A DNA stretch of 34,540 bases. Origin: Candidatus Ancillula kalotermitis. GTDB taxonomy: Bacteria > Actinomycetota > Actinomycetes > Actinomycetales > Bifidobacteriaceae. The position numbers and the translations under genes are program-made. The DNA lies in contig JAISRT010000036.1 in the NCBI GenBank assembly GCA_031273495.1, positions 1 to 34,540 on the forward strand, written 5' to 3'. Numbering within the stretch: position 1 is the stretch's first letter; the number at the start of each line of letters is the position of its first letter. This document shows positions 1 through 6,801 of this stretch, piece after piece. Under the pieces are notes generated by a model. The model was not told the origin of the DNA. It saw only the letters and a list, made by a program, of their open reading frames with translations, and searched no databases.

Positions 1-9
1 GTCAGTCCA

Positions 10-38
10 TGTCATTCTTGGGCTTGTCCCGAGAATCT
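10..38. repeat. Dispersed hairpin repeat, copy 1
   Basis: A 9-bp stem (14-22 with 28-36) closes a five-base loop, CTTGT. The same 29-base unit lies at 24086-24114 with two differences, and both fall at positions that pair with each other (T-A here, C-G there). A second similar block follows in both places: AAAGCCAAGGGTGACATT at 160-177 here, and a diverged form at 24156-24172. No ORF overlaps it convincingly. It resembles short palindromic intergenic repeats in general form; the family is unknown to me. Confidence 0.7.
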
Positions 39-395
39 CGCTAATCGCTCGATTTTCTGCGTTTGTCGCCAAAAATATACAACAAGTTGTCCATTGTGGC
101 TCGTAAACTTGAGAATCCACTATTGCGGTGTGCTCAATAAATCCAGCGCAGCGTGGCATAAAGCCAAGGGTGACATTGCGGAGTTGGGTGTGTACGGGGT
201 GCGTCCGAGCCGCGGGAGAGGTTGCGACGCGGAGAGGTAAAAGCGTCGCGGGGGGAGGTGCGGGGTGTGTCGATAGACGAAGCGTGCGCCTTCAGCACAA
301 AGCCAAGGGCGGCTGGGAGGCAGTCCAAGAATAGCAATAGGCATGTGGTATGACAAGGATATCACTACTGTGCCTGAGGAATGGAACTCTCCGAT
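39..395. other. Non-coding stretch, nothing identified
   Basis: Only short overlapping frames with atypical composition (rich in Arg, Pro, Ser) are open here, and none looks like a protein. Visible structure: an inverted repeat GCGACGC (224-230) and GCGTCGC (243-249), and the word AAAGCCAAGGG twice (160-170 and 299-309). I looked for RNase P RNA and tmRNA signatures on both strands and saw none. Confidence 0.5.
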
Positions 396-425
396 TTAAC
401 AAGACGTGTGATATTGTGCTAGACT
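396..425 (+). promoter_or_regulatory. Promoter of tRNA-Leu / yebC
   Basis: The -10 is TAGACT at 420-425 within TGTGCTAGACTAG, a form of the window's recurring promoter block. A -35-like TTAACA lies at 396-401 with an 18-base spacer. The predicted transcript start, near 432, lies about 11 bases before the tRNA. Confidence 0.7.
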
Positions 426-442
426 AGAGTAGTATTGAGTGC

Positions 443-525
443 GCCCATGTGGCGGAATGGTAGACGCGCATGCTTCAGGTGCATGTGTACATTAGTACGT
501 GAAGGTTCAAGTCCTTTCATGGGCA
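443..525 (+). tRNA. tRNA-Leu (anticodon CAG)
   Basis: This is an 83-base class II tRNA. The acceptor stem GCCCATG (443-449) pairs with CATGGGC (518-524), with A525 as discriminator. The anticodon stem-loop reads GCATGC-TTCAGGT-GCATGT, giving CAG. A long variable arm (GTACATTAGTAC) marks a leucine or serine type. The T arm is GAAGG-TTCAAGT-CCTTT with one G-U pair. CCA is not encoded. It lies 24 bases upstream of yebC and probably shares its transcript. Confidence 0.95.
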
Positions 526-549
526 CGCGAGACGAAGTTAGGAGGCAAA

Positions 550-1335
550 ATGTCAGGGCATTCAAAATGGGCGACGACCAAGCACAAGAAGGCTGCGAAC
601 GATGCAAAACGCAGTAAACTTTGGGCGAAGTTGGTGAAGAATATTGAGATCGCGGCAAAACAGGGTGGTGCCGATCCAGACGGTAACCCATCATTAGCGG
701 ACGCATTAATTAAAGCGCGTAAGCAGTCTGTGCCGAAGGACAACATTGACCGCGCGATAAAGCGTGGTGCTGGCGTCGGCGGTGAAGCCGTGAATTATGA
801 AGAGCGAACCTATGCGGGGATGTATAACGGTGTTGCTATTCTGATTGAGTGTCTAACCGACAATATAAACCGTGCTAATTCGGAGGTGTCCACTGCACTA
901 AAGAAAAATGGCGCCACGCAGTCGGAAGTTGCATCAGTTCAGTTCCAGTTTGACCGCAAGGGGCTGATAGTCGTGCCGAAAGAAGCTATGGTTGAGGTCC
1001 CCGGACAGAAGAAACCAGTAGCTAAGACCGCTGATTTTGACGAGCTTTTCATGGTGGCAGCCGACGCAGGTGCGGAAAATGTTGAGGAAATACAGGGCGA
1101 AAACGGTGACGGCGACTTGGAGGATCAGTTCGAGGTTACTTGCGCGCCAAATGATCTTGGTGCAGTGCGCGATGCGATAAAGGCTGCGGGGATTGAGTAC
1201 AACTCTGCGGATGTGGTTTGGTATCCGAACTCGAAGACTGAGGTGGATGAGGCAGCGGCGGAGAAAGTGCTGAATGTGATTGACATATTAGAAGAACTTG
1301 ACGACGTGCAAAACGTCTATGACAATATGGCGTAG
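550..1335 (+). CDS. yebC: YebC/PmpR-family protein
   Basis: The 261-residue product is a YebC-family protein of usual length. Members have been described as transcriptional regulators and, more recently, as factors helping ribosomes through difficult peptide stretches; which applies here is not shown. The N-terminus MSGHSKWATTKHKKA is the family hallmark and fixes the start at ATG 550, preceded by AGGAGG at 540-545. The middle (GAGVGGEAVNYEERTYAG and the following GVAILIECLTDNINR) and an acidic C-terminal half fit the three-domain fold. It follows tRNA-Leu by 24 bases and touches ettA, so tRNA-yebC-ettA may be one transcription unit. Confidence 0.95.
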   Translation: MSGHSKWATTKHKKAANDAKRSKLWAKLVKNIEIAAKQGGADPDGNPSLADALIKARKQSVPKDNIDRAIKRGAGVGGEAVNYEERTYAGMYNGVAILIECLTDNINRANSEVSTALKKNGATQSEVASVQFQFDRKGLIVVPKEAMVEVPGQKKPVAKTADFDELFMVAADAGAENVEEIQGENGDGDLEDQFEVTCAPNDLGAVRDAIKAAGIEYNSADVVWYPNSKTEVDEAAAEKVLNVIDILEELDDVQNVYDNMA

Positions 1336-1341
1336 GTGAGT

Positions 1342-3024
1342 ATGGCTGAATTTATTTACACAATGCACGAAGCCCGCAAAACTGTTGGCACTAAGGTAAT
1401 ACTCGATAACGTTTCCCTGAACTTCCTGCCAGGCGCGAAAATTGGTGTGGTGGGACCCAACGGGGCTGGTAAGTCGACACTTTTGAAGGTGATGGCTGGG
1501 ATTGAGACACTGAGCAATGGTGAGGCGCGGCTTAGTCCAGGGTTCACAGTAGGTATTCTTTTGCAGGAACCACCGCTTGATGAGACGAAAAATGTACTAG
1601 AAAATGTGCAGTCCGCGAAGAAAGAGTTGTTCGACAAAATCGCGCGGTTTAATGAAGTGTCCGCTGAAATGGCTGACCCAGATGCGGATTTTGATGCGCT
1701 AATGGAGGAGATGGGGAAGCTGCAGACCGATATTGATGCGGCAGATGCCTGGGACTTGGACTCTCAATTGGAGCAGGCTATGCAGGCGTTAGGATGTCCG
1801 CCGCCAGATGCGGATGTTAAAAAACTTTCCGGAGGCGAGAGGCGCAGGGTTGCGTTGTGTAAACTTCTGCTTGAGGAACCGGATTTACTGCTGCTTGACG
1901 AGCCTACTAACCACCTTGACGCGGAGTCGGTCGAGTGGCTTGAGCAACATCTTAAACAGTATAAAGGCGCGGTTTTGGCAGTGACACATGACCGCTATTT
2001 CCTCGACCACGTAGCGCAGTGGATTTGTGAAGTTGACCGTGGTAATTTGTATCCATATGAGGGCAACTACACCACATACCTAGAGACTAAGCGCGAGAGG
2101 CTTGAGGTGCAGGGCAAGAAAGACGTTAAGCTCAGCAAGCGCTTGAAAGACGAACTGGAGTGGGTGCGCACTAACCCTAAGGGACGCCAGGCGAAGTCCA
2201 AGGCGAGACTTGCCGCGTATGAGGAGATGGCGCGCGAGGCGGAGAAGACTAAGAAGCTCGACTTTGAAGAGATACAGATACCACCAGGACCACGACTAGG
2301 CGATGTCGTCATAGAAGCGGACAAGCTCAAGAAAGGGTTCGGTGACCGAGTGCTAATTGACGGACTATCGTTCACTTTGCCGCCTAATGGGATTGTCGGC
2401 GTAATCGGGCCGAACGGTGTGGGCAAGACGACACTTTTCAAAACGATTGTCGGACTTGAAGAGCTAGACGGTGGAAATCTAAAAGTCGGTGAGACTGTGA
2501 AAATCAGCTATGTTGACCAGACACGCCAGGGCTTAGACCCGAACAAAAACCTCTGGGAGTGCATTTCGGACGGGCAAGATGTGCTAATTGTGAATGGTGT
2601 TGAGATTCCGAGTCGAGCGTATGTTGCGAGCTTTGGGTTCAAAGGGCCAGACCAGCAGAAAATGAGCGGTATACTGTCAGGAGGTGAGCGCAATCGCTTG
2701 AATTTGGCATTAACGCTCAAGGAGGGCGGGAATCTATTACTGCTTGACGAGCCTACAAATGACCTTGATGTAGAAACACTGGGTAGTCTGGAAAACGCGC
2801 TGTTGAAGTTCCCTGGGTGCGCGGTAGTTGTCAGTCATGACAGATGGTTTCTCGACCGCGTGGCAACACATATTCTGGCGTATGAAGGCACCCAAGAGTC
2901 TCCTGCCAGCTGGTATTGGTTCGAAGGTAACTTTCAAGACTACGAGGCAAATAAGGTTGAGCGGCTCGGTGAGTCCGCGGCCAGAACTGGCAAGTCGGTG
3001 TACAAGAAATTGACCAGAGGGTAG
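1342..3024 (+). CDS. ettA: Energy-dependent translational throttle protein EttA (ABC-F)
   Basis: This is a 560-residue cytoplasmic ABC-F ATPase with two ATP-binding cassettes. Family members bind the ribosomal E site and gate elongation according to energy state. Cassette 1 has Walker A GPNGAGKST (about residues 38-46), signature LSGGERRR and Walker B LLLLDEPTNHLD. Cassette 2 has GPNGVGKTT, LSGGERNR and LLLLDEPTNDLD. The linker with KGRQAKSKARL and the order of segments match EttA rather than Uup or the resistance-type ABC-F proteins. I chose ATG 1342, preceded by AGGTGAG; GTG 1336, directly after the yebC stop, is the alternative. A second, different ABC-F gene is at 25190. Confidence 0.93.
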   Translation: MAEFIYTMHEARKTVGTKVILDNVSLNFLPGAKIGVVGPNGAGKSTLLKVMAGIETLSNGEARLSPGFTVGILLQEPPLDETKNVLENVQSAKKELFDKIARFNEVSAEMADPDADFDALMEEMGKLQTDIDAADAWDLDSQLEQAMQALGCPPPDADVKKLSGGERRRVALCKLLLEEPDLLLLDEPTNHLDAESVEWLEQHLKQYKGAVLAVTHDRYFLDHVAQWICEVDRGNLYPYEGNYTTYLETKRERLEVQGKKDVKLSKRLKDELEWVRTNPKGRQAKSKARLAAYEEMAREAEKTKKLDFEEIQIPPGPRLGDVVIEADKLKKGFGDRVLIDGLSFTLPPNGIVGVIGPNGVGKTTLFKTIVGLEELDGGNLKVGETVKISYVDQTRQGLDPNKNLWECISDGQDVLIVNGVEIPSRAYVASFGFKGPDQQKMSGILSGGERNRLNLALTLKEGGNLLLLDEPTNDLDVETLGSLENALLKFPGCAVVVSHDRWFLDRVATHILAYEGTQESPASWYWFEGNFQDYEANKVERLGESAARTGKSVYKKLTRG

Positions 3025-3025
3025 A

Positions 3026-4258
3026 GTGAAGATGAAGAGACTAATTGACCGTATCGCTAACATCAGGTTGATACAGAGTGTTGGTGACGCGTCATACTCG
3101 TTATATCTGATACATTTCGTAGTTATAACACTACTCTTGAGATGCTATATTGTCAACATGGATGGGCACCCATGGTTTACCGCACGTGAAAAAGTTTATA
3201 TATTGCTGGGATGTCTCATCGTTTCTTTCTTGATGCTAAAACTCGTCGAGCCAGTTTTGAAGCGCCTCCGAGTTCGAAAAGTATATATTATCTCTAGTAT
3301 AGCAGTTGTAATTTTGGTCGGTGCAAATTGTATTGTTGAAGCACATTCCTCCTCCATCGTGGGGGGGGGTATCCAGGAAATTAATTCAAAAGCCTATGCC
3401 GCCGTTGATGCAGAGGTTAAACTACGCGAATCCACAGGGTCTACAGTGACTCAGAACACTGCTCAAACCATCGAATCTGCGCTTTCAGATGAAGAAAAAA
3501 ATTCATTATGCTACGGTGCAGTAGCTGTTTTGCATTTAGATTTTTGTGACACCCCTTACGGACAAGTTAATGAGCAAGCGTTGTCTTTATCTTCAATGGA
3601 CTGGTACCCTCAGGAGTCTGCGTGTATTGATGTTCTTGAAGTTGGGCACTGCCCATTCGTGGGCGACCAAAATTCTAATGTTGTTTATGCAGTTTATGGT
3701 GACTCTCGCGCTCGGTCGCTTTATGACGCATTTGACATTGCGGGAAAAATGCTACACGTAAAATTCGAATATTTTGTTAATGAAGCTTGCTCAATCGAGC
3801 CTGCAAAAGTTAATCCTGATAAATGGTTTTCTAGACAAACATGTCAAGATAACTGGAGTACTATGATGTCAAACTTACAGAAATACAAAAAAGTGATATT
3901 AATTAATCGTTTTGAGATGTACGATTCTATGTTTGATAATTACAGTCGTAGCATCAAAGAATTGCTCGAACAACACAGAAACTTTTATTTACTAGAGACT
4001 AATCCATCATTTTCTGTTTCCGCTGCTCATCAGATATCGATACCTAGAAATAGTGTAGACAGTCTTGGAAATCATTTTTACCCCGATTTAATGCAGAACG
4101 GCACGGAGATTCCTATGTCAAAAGCTTTATGCGACGATGAAAATTGCTATGCAGCAGTTGCGGATGTAGTAACTCTTTTTGATAAATTGCATTTTTCTAG
4201 GACATTCTCTATTACTCTTGGACCTCTGCTTGCAGATGCCCTAGAAGGTATCGAATAG
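3026..4258 (+). CDS. C-terminal half of an acyltransferase-3/SGNH surface protein
   Basis: The 410-residue product begins with what is normally the last part of an OafA-type acyltransferase membrane domain. GDASYSLYLIHFVVI (about 20-34) corresponds to the family's late 'GDxSYSLYLxHWP' helix, followed by two more hydrophobic segments (58-72, 86-102). A soluble SGNH-like domain follows, with block I GDSR at about 225 and block V DKLHFS near 390. Such proteins O-acylate surface polysaccharides. The first roughly 300 residues of the membrane domain are missing. A matching N-terminal half with no C-terminus lies at 16442-17539. The start is GTG 3026 (AGAGGG upstream) or ATG 3032, two bases after ettA. 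The gene is visibly more AT-rich than its neighbours and contains a G9 run. Confidence 0.75.
   Translation: MKMKRLIDRIANIRLIQSVGDASYSLYLIHFVVITLLLRCYIVNMDGHPWFTAREKVYILLGCLIVSFLMLKLVEPVLKRLRVRKVYIISSIAVVILVGANCIVEAHSSSIVGGGIQEINSKAYAAVDAEVKLRESTGSTVTQNTAQTIESALSDEEKNSLCYGAVAVLHLDFCDTPYGQVNEQALSLSSMDWYPQESACIDVLEVGHCPFVGDQNSNVVYAVYGDSRARSLYDAFDIAGKMLHVKFEYFVNEACSIEPAKVNPDKWFSRQTCQDNWSTMMSNLQKYKKVILINRFEMYDSMFDNYSRSIKELLEQHRNFYLLETNPSFSVSAAHQISIPRNSVDSLGNHFYPDLMQNGTEIPMSKALCDDENCYAAVADVVTLFDKLHFSRTFSITLGPLLADALEGIE
3361..3369 (+). repeat. G9 homopolymer run inside the SGNH-domain gene
   Basis: Nine consecutive G residues encode part of a Val-Gly-Gly-Gly stretch just after the last membrane segment of the 3026 gene. 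Gain or loss of one base would shift the frame and remove the SGNH domain. This is the longest single-base run I noticed in the window. Confidence 0.85.
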
Positions 4259-4300
4259 TATTTTTGAAAAACAGGACTTATTAACCACAGCGAATAAAAA

Positions 4301-4336
4301 TTACAGTGACGTTACGTAATCCGTTATAATGAGTTT
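4301..4336 (+). promoter_or_regulatory. Promoter of the Tad-like genes, leaderless layout
   Basis: TATAAT at 4325-4330 is followed by six bases and then ATG 4337, so the mRNA probably starts at the start codon. TTACAG at 4301-4306 could be a -35 (18-base spacer). There is no Shine-Dalgarno sequence. The 78-base gap after the 3026 gene holds only this. Confidence 0.7.
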
Positions 4337-5080
4337 ATGCAGAGTTTTGATACCATCGAAAGGACGATAATACCCAGAATTGCGGGTGTTAGAGTCGATG
4401 AAGTTTATTCTGATGACGAAGCTGATCGAATAGACCTCAAACTCGAGGTTGGTGTTTCTGAGCAAAAAATTCAACTTGGCAAGCCGTTAAAACGCGCAAA
4501 AGTGAAGGCGATATTGTTAGCAGACTGCACAATAGACTGGCGGAACTACTTCGATAAGATTGGGGAATCGTCTGCCACAGTTGTAGATTTGTTTTTTGAC
4601 TCTGGGTTAAATGACATTTTGGAGCTCGGCCGACGAAACGGTGTGCGACTTGATGACCTCTTCAGTTATAGTTTTGAATCAAAAGTACTTCGCGATAACC
4701 TTCCAATGTTCAAGAATTTGAAAATACTGACGAGCAACCCTAAAGCACCACAGAAGTGCAGAATCGAAAAAGTTGTCGAAATACTTGAAGTGATTTGTAG
4801 TATTGAATCGGAATTATTGCTCCTAATGCCCACAAACTTGTTGAGTTGTAGTGAAATATGTGCTATTGTTGATGAGCTCGAAATCATAACTAAACTGACT
4901 CCAAAAGGTGTCGCGGACTGCTCTTCTATCATTAAAGTGTCCGCGGTCGCGCTAGAAAGTGTCAAAATAGTACGTGCCAAGAACTTCGAGAGCGGTCTCT
5001 TCTCGAGAAGCAGTAGATGGCGTTCAAGGGGTGTCACGAGAAGTGCTGCAAAACGCATTTTGGGGGTGCAGGTCATTTGA
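4337..5080 (+). CDS. TadZ/CpaE/Ssd-like protein without a visible P-loop
   Basis: The 247-residue product is the first gene of a Tad-like set. Its position directly before tadA is that of the MinD-family localisation factor (TadZ/CpaE, Ssd in actinobacteria). Weak similarity is visible: KVKAILLADCT (about 55-65) where a P-loop strand is expected, TVVDLFFDSGLNDILELG, resembling the 'vDlDxxxGglDvllGl' segment, then a 'DDLFSYSFESKVLRDNLP' segment resembling Ssd proteins. There is no GKGGxGKT motif, so ATP binding is doubtful. The last five bases overlap the proposed tadA start (TTGA). It is transcribed from a leaderless promoter. The assignment rests mainly on context. Confidence 0.5.
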   Translation: MQSFDTIERTIIPRIAGVRVDEVYSDDEADRIDLKLEVGVSEQKIQLGKPLKRAKVKAILLADCTIDWRNYFDKIGESSATVVDLFFDSGLNDILELGRRNGVRLDDLFSYSFESKVLRDNLPMFKNLKILTSNPKAPQKCRIEKVVEILEVICSIESELLLLMPTNLLSCSEICAIVDELEIITKLTPKGVADCSSIIKVSAVALESVKIVRAKNFESGLFSRSSRWRSRGVTRSAAKRILGVQVI

Positions 5081-6012
5081 TTGCCACTTCACTTGTCGAC
5101 CGCCTTCTGGAAATGGAGCGCGTCACGGATATACTAATCAACGGCCCAGGGAAAGTGTTTGTGGACTGCGGAAATGGTATGCAAGAAGTTAATATTACGT
5201 CACATGATCTTAGTTCACCGCAGGATGTGCGCGCACTGGCACTTAAACTTTCACAGCAGGCTAACGCGCGCCTCGATGATGCTTGTCCGATAGTTGATGC
5301 TCAACTGAGAAATAATGTTCGCCTGCACGCGGTCCTGAGCCCAATATGTCCTCCCGAGTGCGGGGCACTGATTAGCCTACGCGTGACCCCTACTCAATTT
5401 TACACGCTAGACAAGCTCTCAGAAATGGGGATGTTTGACTCGCAGGTTAAGAGGCGGTTGAAAAAAGTCGTTGCGGCGCAGAAGAACATCATAATTTCGG
5501 GAAGCACGGGATCTGGGAAGACGACATTGATGACCGCGCTTCTGCAAGAAGTCCCCAAATCTGAGAGGGTGATTGCCATCGAAGAAGCACGTGAGTTGCC
5601 GAGTGGAATTTCTTCTGGACTAGTGTTGCTGTCCGCGAAACAGGCGAATTCTGAGGGGTCAGGTGAGGTCAAGTTGGCAAAATTGTTGAAGGCTACGTTG
5701 AGGATGCGCCCGGACCGCATAGTTTTGGGGGAGTGTCGCGGCGACGAGGTGCGAGAGTTCTTGCTTTGCCTAGGTGCTGGATATTCTGGGTCATTCACGA
5801 CGATTCATGCTAGCAGCGCAAGGGCAGTTCGAGATAGGGTTCATGCACTAGCGTTCATGGCAGGTGTTTATTCACAAGTTGTCCAGGCTCAGTTTGACAA
5901 TTTCGTCGATGTCGTTATCCATGTGAAGAAAACCCCGAGAGGTCGTGTTGTAGAAGAGGTTCTTGAACTTGATAAACTTCGCCCAGTGCACTCAAAGCTT
6001 GAGGAGTTGTAA
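5077..6012 (+). CDS. tadA: TadA/CpaF-type secretion ATPase
   Basis: This is a hexameric secretion or pilus-assembly ATPase of the TadA group (311 residues from TTG 5077). Visible are the N-terminal VTDILINGPGKVFVD strand typical of CpaF/TadA, Walker A GSTGSGKTT (about 142-150), Walker B-type RIVLGECRGDE (214-224) and a His-box TIHASSA (242-248). It is shorter than classical CpaF and fits the compact actinobacterial 'conjugal transfer-associated' type. I prefer TTG 5077, overlapping the upstream stop as TTGA with GGGGG upstream. An in-frame ATG at 5017 would add 20 residues with no family resemblance. It should power assembly or export together with the membrane protein at 6012. Confidence 0.88.
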   Translation: MIATSLVDRLLEMERVTDILINGPGKVFVDCGNGMQEVNITSHDLSSPQDVRALALKLSQQANARLDDACPIVDAQLRNNVRLHAVLSPICPPECGALISLRVTPTQFYTLDKLSEMGMFDSQVKRRLKKVVAAQKNIIISGSTGSGKTTLMTALLQEVPKSERVIAIEEARELPSGISSGLVLLSAKQANSEGSGEVKLAKLLKATLRMRPDRIVLGECRGDEVREFLLCLGAGYSGSFTTIHASSARAVRDRVHALAFMAGVYSQVVQAQFDNFVDVVIHVKKTPRGRVVEEVLELDKLRPVHSKLEEL

Positions 6013-6779
6013 TGCTAGAAGAGATTATGAGGCTCAGAACTGACCTAAAACGCGGTGTGTTCCGGTTTGATGATGTTCAGAATGCTCCATTGCAGAAAAT
6101 TGTAGACTACTGCGTCGAAACTGGAACAAAATTATCGCTAGTCCTTGAAGTGTTAGAGAAACAGGTAGTAGATTTAATGGAGATTGAAGAGCAGAAGGTG
6201 AAGGCATTAGCGACGCCAATTATAACACTTAAAATCCTACGCGTGTTGCCCTTGATCTCAGTGTTTTGTGGGTTTATTTTTGGGTCAGACATTATCAAGA
6301 CTTACCTATCTATACCAGGTTTTTGCTGTATTGCGCTTGGCGTCACACTCTACTTTATTGGGCAGAGTGTTACGAAAAAGTATCTTGACCAGTATAAAAC
6401 GGCACTAGACTTCGATTTTGAGGATGACCCTGTCATAATACTGAGTGTTATCAAAAGCAGTGTCCTGTCGGGGCTAAGCGTTGTCGGGTGCTTGAGAGCC
6501 CTTGGGGTTGAGGGCAGTGAGCAGCTTGAACCTGGCGTCCCGTTGGCCGCGACTAGCGTTCCGGAATACTTGAGTTGCCTTCAAGAGACGTTTTACGAAG
6601 GCGTCTCACCAGTCGGGATGATTGACGCAAAAGTGTATCAACTCAAGTTTAACAGGTCTTCGTTGGCGAAAAGGCTCGGTGAGGAGTTAGGCGTCAAATT
6701 GGTGATACCCATCTCGTCATGCTATTTACCCTCGTTCATCTTGATCGGCGTTGTTCCTGTCATAATTGGTATGGTCTGA
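6012..6779 (+). CDS. Fused, condensed TadB-TadC membrane protein
   Basis: The 255-residue product appears to join two type II secretion F-domain proteins. Residues 1-125 look like a TadB C-terminus: a cytoplasmic helical part with VDYCVETGTKLSLVLEVLEK, then membrane helices at about 73-92 and 102-119. Residues 135-255 look like TadC: helix 141-162, a cytoplasmic domain, and the ending LVIPISSCYLPSFILIGVVP, matching the usual TadC end 'VLPLGLCFLPAFVLLGVVPV'. Separate TadB and TadC proteins are usually about 200-300 residues each, so both halves are shortened. The start ATG overlaps the tadA stop (TAATG) with GAGGAG upstream. No pilin, TadE or TadF gene follows. Confidence 0.75.
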   Translation: MLEEIMRLRTDLKRGVFRFDDVQNAPLQKIVDYCVETGTKLSLVLEVLEKQVVDLMEIEEQKVKALATPIITLKILRVLPLISVFCGFIFGSDIIKTYLSIPGFCCIALGVTLYFIGQSVTKKYLDQYKTALDFDFEDDPVIILSVIKSSVLSGLSVVGCLRALGVEGSEQLEPGVPLAATSVPEYLSCLQETFYEGVSPVGMIDAKVYQLKFNRSSLAKRLGEELGVKLVIPISSCYLPSFILIGVVPVIIGMV

Positions 6780-6786
6780 GCCGTCG

Positions 6787-6801
6787 TGCTATACTACTAC
6801 T
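6787..6801 (+). promoter_or_regulatory. Promoter of proA
   Basis: TGCTATACT (6787-6795) is an extended -10 starting eight bases after the tadBC stop. Six bases later comes an in-frame ATT at 6802, at the position where other genes here have ATG. No -35 is evident. Confidence 0.75.

Noticed and set aside
120-365. Overlapping short ORFs on both strands at the left end
   Set aside because: Composition is that of GC-rich non-coding DNA, no family resemblance, no start signals, and both strands are open equally.
39-395. Possible structural RNA (RNase P RNA, tmRNA, 6S)
   Set aside because: None of the conserved core words of these RNAs is present on either strand; only a 7-bp inverted repeat is seen.
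5017-5076. ATG 5017 as the tadA start
   Set aside because: The extra 20 residues (Cys/His/Lys rich) look like an out-of-frame reading of the upstream gene, and there is no Shine-Dalgarno sequence.
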